Shown here in pieces: positions 7,012-15,606 of a stretch of DNA of 53,792 nt. A program made the translations under genes and the position numbers. The stretch spans positions 1-53,792 of the forward strand of contig CALUWK010000008.1 in the NCBI GenBank assembly GCA_944324475.1. Reading direction: 5' to 3'. Positions within the stretch are counted from its first letter, which is position 1. Each line of letters begins with the position of its first letter. The notes below the pieces were generated by a model. The model was not told the origin of the DNA and ran no database searches. It saw nothing but the letters and a program-made list of their open reading frames with translations. Source of the DNA: Candidatus Gastranaerophilales bacterium (GTDB taxonomy: Bacteria; Cyanobacteriota; Vampirovibrionia; Gastranaerophilales; Gastranaerophilaceae).

Positions 7012-8406
7012 TTATGCAACTTTAGAATTATTCATTATTTCTTCTTCATCAGCAGCAACAATTTCTGCGGGATATCCAGCATGGTGCAATTTTTCAAGAA
7101 GCCAATCTGAACTGTATTCAACAAAATTCTTATTATCATCATCAGTATCAACACAAACAAATATCATATTTCCGTCCGCATCGTACTTATAGTCAACTAT
7201 GGTAATTTCATGACCGCTTATAATTTCATTAGGTTTACCATCAACTTCTGGATTATAATATCTTGAAGACACGCGGCCTGACGTTTCATTTGTTAAAACA
7301 TAACCTATAATAACATCATCACCATTATCTATTGTATCTTTAATATGTTTTTTCATTTTATCAAACGAACAATTATATCCCAAAAGATTTTGATTATCGT
7401 CAATCTTTTGGTATACAAGAGAAGTGATTTCCTTATTTTTAATTAACGACTCTACAAAAGTTTTCTCTATTTCAATTAACCCCTGAGAATTTGAATTAAA
7501 CTTACCTTTTCTAGCATCAATTAATGAATTATAAGTATTTTGAGAACCAAGTTGCATTATAGCACTTTGAACAAGTACGTTTGCAACATTTCTTTCCCCG
7601 TCATCCCAATATTTATCTTGGATTTTCGCTCTAATGTATGCATTATTATCAGTGTTAACTTTAATTCTTACTTTATTGAAATTGAAATCGACAATTTGCG
7701 CCTCAAGGAGATTTAATATATTTATAGCTTCCAAAGTATTTTTAGAAATTGAAGATAAATCAACATCCAAATACAAAACTTTCTTTTCACTGGAAAGATT
7801 TGAAACCCAACGAGCATACTCAGCAGGATATTTATCCGCTAAATTAACTTCATTAGAAGCAGCAGCGCAAGTACCAGATGCAGTAACATCCATCAATGAA
7901 GGATTAATTTTAACAGGGTTGTCATTTGGCAAAAAAGAAAGTATGCGTTCCTTTTCTTGATAAGGAATATCACCAAAAGTTTGACTTACAACTCTTGGAT
8001 TAACCAAAACATCTAAAACATTTGAAATTAAATTTCTTTGATCTAAATCATAAGCACGCTTTTTTGTTGCAATAGAATATAAATTATCCAATGTAGTAGT
8101 GTTATCATTTTTGGAACGAGACAACAATTTACCATTTTTAAGTAACAATTCTAACTGCTTAGCACAACTGAGACCTTCGGCGTTATTGCTTATCGGATAA
8201 TTTGACATAAAAGTCAATAAATAAATATATTTCTGCCTATCAAGAGCATTCAATGATGTATTTAAAATTAAAGGACTAGAAACAAAAGGTTTTGTTTGAA
8301 AAGTAGAGGTCGGAACAAAAGAATTCAAAGAAGGTTCATCAGTATTTCTATAAGCAGAAATACCATTAACATTTGGCACACTATTTAAGCCTACTGCTTG
8401 AACCAT
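7012..8406 (-). CDS. Protein of unknown function with possible papain-like cysteine peptidase domain
   Basis: 464 residues, no signal peptide or membrane helix. The N-terminal 40 residues are low-complexity and rich in Asn, Ser and Pro. The middle has an SGTCAAAS motif near residue 180. The C-terminal part reads IIGYVLTNE, then SGHEITIVDYKYD and a VCVDTDDD stretch, which is the Cys...His...Asp order and local texture of papain-like and C39-type folds. I cannot confirm a catalytic triad; the match rests on these motifs only. It ends 6 bases after the convergent tRNA-Cys. The start is ATG with no strong ribosome binding site. If active, it would be a cytoplasmic or non-classically exported peptidase. 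Confidence 0.6.
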   Translation of the reverse strand: MVQAVGLNSVPNVNGISAYRNTDEPSLNSFVPTSTFQTKPFVSSPLILNTSLNALDRQKYIYLLTFMSNYPISNNAEGLSCAKQLELLLKNGKLLSRSKNDNTTTLDNLYSIATKKRAYDLDQRNLISNVLDVLVNPRVVSQTFGDIPYQEKERILSFLPNDNPVKINPSLMDVTASGTCAAASNEVNLADKYPAEYARWVSNLSSEKKVLYLDVDLSSISKNTLEAINILNLLEAQIVDFNFNKVRIKVNTDNNAYIRAKIQDKYWDDGERNVANVLVQSAIMQLGSQNTYNSLIDARKGKFNSNSQGLIEIEKTFVESLIKNKEITSLVYQKIDDNQNLLGYNCSFDKMKKHIKDTIDNGDDVIIGYVLTNETSGRVSSRYYNPEVDGKPNEIISGHEITIVDYKYDADGNMIFVCVDTDDDNKNFVEYSSDWLLEKLHHAGYPAEIVAADEEEIMNNSKVA

Positions 8407-8473
8407 GAAAAAAACCTTTCTATAATATATAAAAATTTAAAAATAAAAAAAATTGATATTTTTTAACATAATA

Positions 8474-8503
8474 TTAACAAATATCACAATTTTAATATAC
8501 AAT
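8474..8503 (+). promoter_or_regulatory. Likely sigma-70 promoter of kdsD
   Basis: TTAACA (8474-8479), an 18-base spacer and TACAAT (8498-8503), 22 bases before the start codon. Reasonable spacing, moderate consensus. Confidence 0.4.
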
Positions 8504-8525
8504 TAAAATAAATAGGGGGCTAAAA

Positions 8526-9500
8526 ATGCAAATGGTTGAAAAACTTCAAAATGCAGACATAATAAATGCAATTAAAACTATTGATATTGAAGTTGAAGCA
8601 ATAAATGAACTTAAAAATTCACTTGACGAAAATCTTACAAAAGCATTAAACTTAATTGAAAATTCAAAAGGCAGAATTATTCTTTCGGGCATGGGAAAAT
8701 CAGGTCATATTGCAAAAAAAATTGCCGCCTCTCTTGCATCAACTGGCACGCCATCATTTTTTATACATCCTGCAGAAGCAAGCCACGGCGATCTTGGCAT
8801 GGTAACAAATGACGATGTTATCATTGCAATTTCAAATAGTGGTGAATCAAAAGAATTAATAGATATTCTAAACTATTCAAAAAGATTTGGAATAAAACTT
8901 ATTGCAATAACCAAAAATCCCGAAAGTTCACTAGCAAAAGCGGGAGATGTAGTTCTTAAACTACCCAACGCAAAAGAAGCTTGCCCTCTTGGACTTGCTC
9001 CGACATCTTCTACAACAGCAACACTTGTTCTGGGGGATGTTATAACAACAGGCATGATTGAAAGAAAAGGTTTTTCAAAAACACAATTCAATGAAAGACA
9101 TCCCGGAGGAAAACTTGGCTCAATTCTGCAAAAAGTAAAAGACATAATGCATACGGGAGATGAAATGCCGATTTTAAATGAAAATTCCGGCATAAATGAA
9201 ATAATACTTGAAATGACTTCAAAAAGACTGGGTTGCGTTGGTTTTGTTAATCAAAACAAAGAATTAACAGGAATGTTCACGGATGGTGATTTACGAAGAT
9301 GCATTAGTCAAGACTTAAAAAATGTTAAAGCTACAGATATAATGACCAAAAATCCCATAACAATTAAAAAAGACATTTTTGCAACCGAAGCCATTAAGAT
9401 TTTAAACGAAAAGAAAATCACAAACATATTTATAACAGAAGATAAAAAACCCATAGGCGTGCTGCACATACACGATTTACTTCAAAAAGGTATAGCATAA
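8526..9500 (+). CDS. kdsD: D-arabinose 5-phosphate isomerase, KpsF/GutQ family
   Basis: Converts ribulose 5-phosphate to arabinose 5-phosphate, the first step to Kdo, so the organism should make LPS or a Kdo-containing surface glycan. An N-terminal SIS domain carries SGMGKSGHIAKK (about 55-66), HPAEASHGDLGMV, SNSGES and the HPGGKLG segment of the family. Two CBS domains fill about residues 205-324. The length of 324 matches the family. GGGGG lies 7 bases before the ATG. It converges on uvrB with a one-base gap. Confidence 0.92.
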   Translation: MQMVEKLQNADIINAIKTIDIEVEAINELKNSLDENLTKALNLIENSKGRIILSGMGKSGHIAKKIAASLASTGTPSFFIHPAEASHGDLGMVTNDDVIIAISNSGESKELIDILNYSKRFGIKLIAITKNPESSLAKAGDVVLKLPNAKEACPLGLAPTSSTTATLVLGDVITTGMIERKGFSKTQFNERHPGGKLGSILQKVKDIMHTGDEMPILNENSGINEIILEMTSKRLGCVGFVNQNKELTGMFTDGDLRRCISQDLKNVKATDIMTKNPITIKKDIFATEAIKILNEKKITNIFITEDKKPIGVLHIHDLLQKGIA

Positions 9501-9501
9501 A

Positions 9502-11487
9502 TCAAAGAAGGCTCTTTATTCGTTTTATCTCATCTCTTATTTGAATTGCTCTTTCAAAATCCAATAGCTTTGCAGCTTTATGCATATCTTTTTCAAGTTT
9601 ATCAAGTAATTTTGGTAAATCTTTTTTATCAACATTATATTCAACCATTTGTTCAGCAACAATATCTTCAACACTTCTATAGCTTTGAACAAGCTGTAAA
9701 AGATTATTTTGTATAGATTTTTTTATGGTCTTTGGAACAACGTTATTCTTTTTATTAAATTCAATCTGTAAAGCTCGACGCCTTTTTGTTTCTTCAATAG
9801 CAATATTCATTGAATCAGTTATTTTATCAGCATACATAATAACTCTACCGTTAACATTTCTTGCACTTCGGCCTATTGTTTGAATTAAAGAAGTCTCACA
9901 TCTTAAAAAACCTTCTTTATCGGCATCCATTATTGCAACAAGTGAAACCTCAGGAATATCAAGCCCTTCACGCAATAAATTTACACCAACCAATATATCA
10001 AATTCGCCTAATCTTAAGTCTCTCAATATTTCAACTCTTTCAAGTGACTTAATTTCACTATGCAAATATCGAACCTTTAGTCCTTGATTTTGCAAGTAAT
10101 TTGTAAGTTCCTCCGCCATTTTTTTAGTAAGTGTGGTAACTAATACTTTATCTCTTTTTTCAATCGTTTTATTTATTTCACAGATTAAATCCTTAACCTG
10201 ACAAATAGTCGGGCGAACATCAATTTCAGGATCCAAAAGTCCGGTGGGTCTGATAATCTGCTCAACTATTTGTTGACTTTCTTTTCTTTCAAATTCTGCA
10301 GGAGTAGCAGAAATAAATATTTTTTGTTTGATTTTTTTATAAAATTCATCAAAAGTTAAAGGGCGATTATCTTTTGCACATGGCAATCTAAAACCATAAT
10401 CAACCAAAATATTTTTTCTAGCACGGTCACCAAAATACATACCTCTTAATTGAGGTAAAGTAACATGCGATTCATCAATAACAACTAAAAAATCGTCACC
10501 AAAATAATCCAATAATGTAGCAGGAGGAGTTCCTTTTTTTCTCCTTTCGATTATTCTTGAATAATTTTCAATTCCAGAACAATAGCCCATTTCCTTAATC
10601 ATCTCACAATCATAATTAACCCTTTGCGCAAGTCTTTGAGCTTCTACAATTTTATTTTCATTTTTTAATTCAACTAATCTTTGGTTTAATTCTTCTTTAA
10701 TTAAAGAAATGGTTTCATCAATATTTTCATCATAAGAAAGATAATGAACAGCAGGATATATGACAATTTCATTGGGATTATCCAAAATTTCGCCCGTTAG
10801 CGCATCAATTCTCGTTATTTTTTCAATTTCATCACCAAAAAAAGAAATACGATTTATAATTTTTTCATAACTTGGCATAATCTCAACAACATCACCCCTG
10901 GCACGAAAAGTAGAACGTGATAATTCAACATCATTTCTATCATATCTAACTCCAACCAAATAAGTTAACAAATCTTTTCTCGATATTTCCTGACCAACAC
11001 AAAGTGTAACAGTTCCTTTAAAATAATTTTCAGGTAAACCCAAACCATATATACAACTAACAGAAGCAACAACAATGACGTCATTCCGTTCATATAAACT
11101 TCGTGTTGTATTATGACGCAATCTATCTATTTCATCATTAATTGATGCAGATTTTTCTATATAAGTATCAGTTCTTGGAATATATGCTTCAGGTTGATAA
11201 TAATCATAGTAAGAAATGAAATATTCAACCGCATTATTTGGAAAAAACTCTTTAAACTCGTTATATAATTGAGCAGCCAGAGTTTTATTATGTGCAATAA
11301 CAAGAGTCGGTTTTTGAACATTTTGTATAACATTTGCAATTGTATATGTTTTACCCGAACCAGTAACACCAAGGAGAGTCTGGGAGCACATCCCGCTTAT
11401 TATACCATCAGTTAACTGCTTAATCGCCTTTGGTTGATCGCCTGAAGGCTTATAACTAGAAATAAGTTCAAACTTGTTAAATTTCAT
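9502..11487 (-). CDS. uvrB: Excinuclease ABC subunit B
   Basis: Helicase-like damage-verification subunit of UvrABC. Walker A GVTGSGKT is at 40-47. The beta-hairpin region [16 protein letters not shown] (motif II), SATPAE, and helicase motifs [15 protein letters not shown] and QTIGRSARN follow in order. The C-terminal UVR domain (about 620-655, [13 protein letters not shown]) binds UvrC. The length of 661 is standard. It has its own upstream space of about 35 bases after proC and may be co-transcribed with proC. Confidence 0.97.
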   Translation of the reverse strand: MKFNKFELISSYKPSGDQPKAIKQLTDGIISGMCSQTLLGVTGSGKTYTIANVIQNVQKPTLVIAHNKTLAAQLYNEFKEFFPNNAVEYFISYYDYYQPEAYIPRTDTYIEKSASINDEIDRLRHNTTRSLYERNDVIVVASVSCIYGLGLPENYFKGTVTLCVGQEISRKDLLTYLVGVRYDRNDVELSRSTFRARGDVVEIMPSYEKIINRISFFGDEIEKITRIDALTGEILDNPNEIVIYPAVHYLSYDENIDETISLIKEELNQRLVELKNENKIVEAQRLAQRVNYDCEMIKEMGYCSGIENYSRIIERRKKGTPPATLLDYFGDDFLVVIDESHVTLPQLRGMYFGDRARKNILVDYGFRLPCAKDNRPLTFDEFYKKIKQKIFISATPAEFERKESQQIVEQIIRPTGLLDPEIDVRPTICQVKDLICEINKTIEKRDKVLVTTLTKKMAEELTNYLQNQGLKVRYLHSEIKSLERVEILRDLRLGEFDILVGVNLLREGLDIPEVSLVAIMDADKEGFLRCETSLIQTIGRSARNVNGRVIMYADKITDSMNIAIEETKRRRALQIEFNKKNNVVPKTIKKSIQNNLLQLVQSYRSVEDIVAEQMVEYNVDKKDLPKLLDKLEKDMHKAAKLLDFERAIQIRDEIKRIKSLL

Positions 11488-11522
11488 AAATAAATATTAA
11501 CTTAATCAATTTTTAAAAACAA

Positions 11523-12326
11523 TTATCCAAGTTCAATAGCCTTTTTTGTTGTTTTCTCAATCACATCAAAAAAGACACTCGAAATATCCGAACTATTTAA
11601 AATATTATTTCCAACCTCAGTACAACCTCCAGGAGTGGTAACATTTCTAATTAAAACATCGGCATTATAATTATTTTCAATCAACATTTTAGCACTACCA
11701 AGAGCAGTTTGAGCAGACAAAAGCATAGCCTCGTCATAATTCAAACCAAGTTGACAAGCAGCAAGAGCAAAATCTCTAATTAATTTAAAATAAAAAGCAG
11801 GTCCTGAACCTGATAAAGCAGTAATTACATCAATTTTATCTTCAGTTGTACGAATTACTTTGCCACAATTTTTCATAAAACTTAAAGCAAAATTAGTATC
11901 ATCTTCCAAAACACCCTCACCGACACATACAGCACTCATTGCTTCATTCACCAAAGCAGGAGTATTTGGCATAATCCTAATAATTTTTATGTTATCTATA
12001 TATGATTTATACTTTTGAATTTTAACACCTGCTAAAATTGACATTATCAAATTATTATTATACTTCACCTTGATAATTTTCATAACTTCATCCAACTTAA
12101 ATGGCTTTACAGCAAGCAAAATAGTATCACAATTCATTACAATATCATCAATGCTCGAAACAACATTAAAACCGAATTTATCTGATAACACTTTAGAAAC
12201 ATCCAAATTTATGTCATACAAAAAAATATTTTCCGAATTAACAAAATTATTTCTGTACACACCAGTTAATATACTTGTTGCCATTTTTCCACAACCTATA
12301 ACTCCAAGCTTAACATTTGATTTCAT
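11523..12326 (-). CDS. proC: Pyrroline-5-carboxylate reductase
   Basis: Last step of proline synthesis, NAD(P)H-dependent. The N-terminal Rossmann motif GVIGCGKMA (residues 8-16) is clear. The C-terminal dimer and active-site region carries ALSGSGPAFYF and the signature TTPGGCTEVG. The length of 267 is normal. It is divergent from rpmH and lies upstream of uvrB on the same strand, with 35 bases between them. Confidence 0.93.
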   Translation of the reverse strand: MKSNVKLGVIGCGKMATSILTGVYRNNFVNSENIFLYDINLDVSKVLSDKFGFNVVSSIDDIVMNCDTILLAVKPFKLDEVMKIIKVKYNNNLIMSILAGVKIQKYKSYIDNIKIIRIMPNTPALVNEAMSAVCVGEGVLEDDTNFALSFMKNCGKVIRTTEDKIDVITALSGSGPAFYFKLIRDFALAACQLGLNYDEAMLLSAQTALGSAKMLIENNYNADVLIRNVTTPGGCTEVGNNILNSSDISSVFFDVIEKTTKKAIELG

Positions 12327-12330
12327 AACC

Positions 12331-12359
12331 TTGACACCTCATTTTTTCCAATATAATAT
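12331..12359 (+). promoter_or_regulatory. Sigma-70 promoter of rpmH-rnpA
   Basis: TTGACA (12331-12336) with TAATAT (12354-12359) at a 17-base spacer; an overlapping TATAAT (12352-12357) gives 15 bases. It sits between divergent proC and rpmH. Confidence 0.6.
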
Positions 12360-12418
12360 AGTAAATACTGACATTATTACAATGTCAAGCTCAAAATTTA
12401 TCACAAGGAGAAAATAAA

Positions 12419-12571
12419 ATGCGTCGTACTTTAGAAGGTACAAAAAGAAAAAGGCAAAACGTAAGCGGTTTCAGGGCAAGAATGGCTACTAAAAACGGAA
12501 GACGAGTTATAAATGCAAGACGCGCAAAAGGTCGCCATAAGGTAGCAATAACAGCTAAGAATCGTGCTTAA
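12419..12571 (+). CDS. rpmH: 50S ribosomal protein L34
   Basis: 50 residues starting [15 protein letters not shown] and containing the invariant [14 protein letters not shown] core of L34, followed by a basic tail. AAGGAG lies 7 bases before the ATG. The last codons overlap the GTG start of rnpA by 8 bases, the classical rpmH-rnpA arrangement. Confidence 0.97.
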   Translation: MRRTLEGTKRKRQNVSGFRARMATKNGRRVINARRAKGRHKVAITAKNRA

Positions 12572-12932
12572 AAAAGAAAATCGACTAAAAGCAAAAAGTG
12601 CTTTTGTAGCAACATACAATAATAAAAATGTTGCATCTGACAATTTAATGGTATTGTATGCAGGAAAATTAAAAACAGACAAAAACTGCCCCACCAGGGT
12701 AGGTTTTGTTGTTTCTAAAAAAATTCACAAAAGAGCTACAAAAAGAAATCGTATCAAAAGATTAATGAGAGAAAGTATCAGATTATTTATTAAAAATAAC
12801 GAAATTCCAATAATAAATAACTACAAAAGCTTAATATTTATAGCAAAAGAAGAAATTTTAAACAAAAACATAGAAGAAATTAATAATTCAATTTTAATAT
12901 TACTAAACAAAATAGCAAATAAATATATTTAG
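12564..12932 (+). CDS. rnpA: Ribonuclease P protein component
   Basis: Protein subunit that helps RNase P RNA cleave tRNA 5' leaders. The N-terminus is MLKKENRLK, and the RNR signature region [16 protein letters not shown] lies near residues 56-71. The length of 122 is typical. Start is GTG inside the end of rpmH. The usual followers yidD and yidC are not here; a P-loop kinase gene follows instead. Confidence 0.93.
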   Translation: MLKKENRLKAKSAFVATYNNKNVASDNLMVLYAGKLKTDKNCPTRVGFVVSKKIHKRATKRNRIKRLMRESIRLFIKNNEIPIINNYKSLIFIAKEEILNKNIEEINNSILILLNKIANKYI

Positions 12933-12951
12933 AGATATTATATAGAGTACT

Positions 12952-13818
12952 ATGAATGCTTTAGTTAAAAATTTACTCGAAAATCAAACAAAAGTAAAAA
13001 TTCAAAAACCAAATTGCAAGACGCGTTCAGGCAGGTCATTGCTTGCTTTTTATCTACAAACAAAATTTAAACAAATAATTAACCATGATAAAAAATCGAA
13101 CAAACAAATGATTATAAATTATAAAAAAGATTTTTTAGATAACTTTACGGAAAGATTAATAAATTATCCCGAAAATAAAATCTTAATAGCACTTTCCGGT
13201 GAATCGGCAAGTGGCAAATCTACAATATGCAAAAAAATTACAGAATGCATAAAAAAACTTAATTTACCCATTACAATACTTGCTGCCGATAATTATTTTA
13301 AAGATATATCGCACCTTATTCAAAAATATGGTAACTTTGATTTATTAAGGGATGCTGGATATGACATTGATTCACCTCAGAATTTTGATTTGAACCTGCT
13401 AAAAAAAGATATATTGCAGCTACAAAAAGGCATAGATATAATGTCTCCAGAATATTTAGTAAACGGTACAGGAAAATCAAAACCAAAATCAATTCCGGTA
13501 AAATCTCAAAAAATTATAATTGTTGAAGGCATGTGCTCAATATATAACGAAGTTTCAGATATTTTTGATATAAAAGTTTATATAGAGCTTGATGACACAG
13601 AAAGAAAACGTCGCTTTTTAAAAAGAGCAAAGCTTCGTAATCAAAACGAAGAAAATGCTCTAAAACACTGGGAATACATAAAAAAAGCTGGACAAAAATA
13701 TTTAATTCCAAACAAAGAAAATTGTGACATCATAATTAATGGCGAATGTGATTTAGAATATTTTTCTCACATGGTTGAATATATCAACTTAATTACAAAT
13801 AATTTTTATGAAGAATAA
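12952..13818 (+). CDS. Uridine kinase-like P-loop kinase with N-terminal extension
   Basis: Walker A GESASGKST is at 83-91. It is followed by ADNYFKD, the FDLN segment and IIIVEGMCSIYN (Walker B region), then a lid-like DTERKRRFLKRAKLR stretch. This order fits the uridine kinase/phosphoribulokinase family, which phosphorylates uridine, pantothenate or ribulose 5-phosphate. A basic extension of about 78 residues precedes the kinase domain and is unusual. It follows rnpA by 19 bases and may belong to the same transcript. The substrate cannot be assigned from sequence; uridine is the default guess. Confidence 0.8.
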   Translation: MNALVKNLLENQTKVKIQKPNCKTRSGRSLLAFYLQTKFKQIINHDKKSNKQMIINYKKDFLDNFTERLINYPENKILIALSGESASGKSTICKKITECIKKLNLPITILAADNYFKDISHLIQKYGNFDLLRDAGYDIDSPQNFDLNLLKKDILQLQKGIDIMSPEYLVNGTGKSKPKSIPVKSQKIIIVEGMCSIYNEVSDIFDIKVYIELDDTERKRRFLKRAKLRNQNEENALKHWEYIKKAGQKYLIPNKENCDIIINGECDLEYFSHMVEYINLITNNFYEE

Positions 13819-13873
13819 TTATTTACCTCTTTTATGTAATATGTAAAGTTTTGTAAATTTTTCTAAATATGCC

Positions 13874-13918
13874 GAAATTAAACAATCTATATATACTTTA
13901 TATATATGTGAACTATAT
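13874..13918 (+). promoter_or_regulatory. Divergent copy of the shared leader motif, upstream of paralogue 1
   Basis: TTTAT (13897-13901), five bases, then TGTGAACTATAT. This resembles the TTTAT-N5-TGTAGGGA motif at three downstream genes but lacks the GGG. GAAATT lies 17 bases upstream of TTTAT. The motif is about 50 bases before the start codon, as in the other copies. Confidence 0.35.
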
Positions 13919-13959
13919 TGGTCGAAAGTTCGTAACTACAAAAAATCGAGGTAAATGAA

Positions 13960-14430
13960 ATGGGCTGGGTAACTCTAACCTTAAGAAAATTAACCTTGAG
14001 AAGCGAAGTAAACAGTCTTGAACTTCGCGATTTGCAAATGTCCCGACAAATTCGAGGCATACAGAGAAATTTGTCCTACGAACAATCGGTTTACAATAAA
14101 CTAAAAACACAAGAATTGAATGAAGCAAAAAAAACATATTTAGAAATAAGAGATGGAGAAAGACCATCGGTAAGCTCAAGTGAATATGCAGAATGGCAAT
14201 TAAAATATTCAGCAGCAAACGAAGATTATCAAGATCAAAAACAAAACATTAATAACTACTATGATGACATATTAAATGAGCTTGAAGAAGCTGCAACAGA
14301 TGAAGAAACAAGAATTCAAGAAGAACAAACAACCGTAGAAGCGCAACTCGAAGCAATGAGATCCGAAATGGAAAGCGTCGGAGAACAGATAAGTTCAGAC
14401 ATTGAAAGTTCTAAACTAAACTTAAAATAA
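13960..14430 (+). CDS. MGW-family coiled-coil protein, paralogue 1
   Basis: First of three genes here whose products start with the identical decapeptide MGWVTLTLRK. After it come ELRDLQMSRQIRGIQR (about 21-36, matching LRDLQISREKRQLAR in the others), a variable middle of about 70 residues, and an acidic helical C-terminus. The latter contains EEAATDEETRIQEEQTTVEAQLEAM and ends in SSDIESSKLNLK. No signal peptide, membrane helix or cysteine. Heptad-like spacing suggests coiled coils. No named family is recognised. GAGG lies 8 bases before the ATG. It converges directly on the next gene with no terminator. Membership of the family is clear; function is unknown. Confidence 0.8.
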   Translation: MGWVTLTLRKLTLRSEVNSLELRDLQMSRQIRGIQRNLSYEQSVYNKLKTQELNEAKKTYLEIRDGERPSVSSSEYAEWQLKYSAANEDYQDQKQNINNYYDDILNELEEAATDEETRIQEEQTTVEAQLEAMRSEMESVGEQISSDIESSKLNLK

Positions 14431-14949
14431 TTAACCAATAAAACACTTATAAGCGTTTAAAACTTTATCAGCTTCCTTTATCAAAGTTAAATAATCAGAA
14501 TTATTATATACAGTTATATCAAACTTGGAATAATTATCTAAATCAACTTCAGTAATATCATTATTATTAACAATAACTCCACGCCTAGATCTATTATGAT
14601 AATCAGATTCTACTCTAATTAAAAATGCACCCGCCTTTTTAAAAAAATCAGCTTCATATCTAAGCCTTATATCAGGAACAATTATTTTATCATAACCCAA
14701 TAATTTATTAATCCAATAATTCTTATCAATATTTCTGCCCCAATTTCCAAGCTCAATCAGGTCATTTCTGTATAAATGCTTATTTTTTAGAATTTCATCA
14801 AAAGCAATGTTTTTTCTTTTGGAATATTCTAATTTTATAGCATCACCTAGACCAACTCTTCTATAATCAACAAGTTTACTTAAAAGGATTTTAGCAAGGG
14901 TGTCCTTACCACTATATTGCTTTCCAGAAATTACCAATATATGTTTCAT
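14431..14949 (-). CDS. Phosphomevalonate kinase-like (animal-type fold) P-loop kinase
   Basis: The order of motifs resembles the animal-type phosphomevalonate kinase family: ISGKQYSGKDTLA (P-loop, residues 7-19), a GDAIKLEYSK segment, RNDLIELGNWGRNIDKNYW, VPDIRLRYEADFF, and a DNYSKFDITVYNN end. That enzyme makes mevalonate diphosphate in animals. In bacteria the same NMP-kinase-like fold also occurs in phage-type deoxynucleotide monophosphate kinases, so the substrate is open. No other mevalonate gene is in the window. ATG at 14949 aligns with family N-termini; an upstream ATG at 14982 would add 11 residues. It lies between two MGW-family genes on the opposite strand. Confidence 0.7.
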   Translation of the reverse strand: MKHILVISGKQYSGKDTLAKILLSKLVDYRRVGLGDAIKLEYSKRKNIAFDEILKNKHLYRNDLIELGNWGRNIDKNYWINKLLGYDKIIVPDIRLRYEADFFKKAGAFLIRVESDYHNRSRRGVIVNNNDITEVDLDNYSKFDITVYNNSDYLTLIKEADKVLNAYKCFIG

Positions 14950-15022
14950 AGTTGAATTATAGAAAAAAAATATAGCAGGCATAATATATATTAAAAAATA
15001 TTAAGTAAATTTTAAATTTTTA

Positions 15023-15067
15023 TCAATTTATCTTAAAAAAACAACTTTATATTCATGTAGGGAATAT
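15023..15067 (+). promoter_or_regulatory. Shared leader/promoter motif, copy A
   Basis: TTTAT (15046-15050), five bases, TGTAGGGAATAT (15056-15067). TCAATT lies 17 bases upstream of TTTAT, at the same distance as GCAATT and GCAATA in copies B and C. ACACACAAATT follows, also found after copy B. The motif is 44 bases before the 15100 start codon. Confidence 0.5.
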
Positions 15068-15099
15068 GTCACACACAAATTAGGGGGTATTGTATATTT

Positions 15100-15351
15100 A
15101 TGGGATTGCAAAGGAATGGCAATCGCAAAAAAAGCGATTGTAAAAGAAATGTTGTCTCTAGATTGCTTGAACTAACACATTCAAGGAATTTTAGAAAATT
15201 TGAGACATTGTATGAAATTATTGGCACGAAAAACGAAAACAACGATACAAAAAATCGTTATTTAGAAGACGAGCTTAATTTGTACAAAGAAGAAATTTTG
15301 TTTGACTTTAGCCTTTTAAGCAAAAAAAGTGCGATTATTTCATTGTGCTAA
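15100..15351 (+). CDS. Small protein of unknown function, or structured RNA
   Basis: An 83-residue frame with a basic N-terminus (MGLQRNGNRKKSD) and a more hydrophobic end. It is preceded by the same leader motif as the MGW-family genes and by AGGGGG about 12 bases before the ATG. It does not start with the family decapeptide. Two hairpins with 7-base loops lie inside it (15120-15140 and 15241-15259), which is unusual for coding DNA, so the transcript may be mainly a structured RNA. The product is unlike anything I recognise. Confidence 0.35.
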   Translation: MGLQRNGNRKKSDCKRNVVSRLLELTHSRNFRKFETLYEIIGTKNENNDTKNRYLEDELNLYKEEILFDFSLLSKKSAIISLC

Positions 15352-15512
15352 ATTAACAAAAATAATAAAATGAACTAATAAAGCAAAATCTCTTTCATTT
15401 TGCCGTTTTGCAATTTGTCGGCAAACAGCCTTTTTAAAGAGTCTTTGTTAAGTTTTGTAACGCAAAAAATTTAAAAGAAGCAATTTTTTAAAACAAAAAT
15501 TGTTTATTAAAG
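15352..15512 (+). other. Structured non-coding region between small ORF and paralogue 2
   Basis: Several inverted repeats follow each other: GCAAAAT/ATTTTGC with a 7-base loop (15383-15403); TTTGCCG/CGGCAAA (15399-15425), which shares bases with the former so the two exclude each other; TTTTG/CAAAA near 15453-15467; and CAATTTTT/AAAAATTG (15481-15502). The mutually exclusive pair followed by TTTTT could be a switchable terminator, but the T-run is short. No open frame is supported here. Confidence 0.35.
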
Positions 15513-15525
15513 TGTAGGGAATTTT
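15480..15525 (+). promoter_or_regulatory. Shared leader/promoter motif, copy B
   Basis: GCAATT (15480-15485), 17 bases, TTTAT (15503-15507), five bases, TGTAGGGAATTTT (15513-15525). It lies 94 bases before paralogue 2. ACACACAAATT follows downstream as in copy A. Confidence 0.5.
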
Positions 15526-15606
15526 AAATTAAGTTTATCTTACACACAAATTTTCCGTTACACGATTTTACACGAGAACAATTTAAAGGGAGAAAGAGGT
15601 TTTACT

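Noticed and set aside
15100-15351. The 83-residue ORF as a decayed MGW-family member
   Set aside because: Beyond MG at the start it shares none of the decapeptide or the C-terminal motifs; only the leader motif is common.
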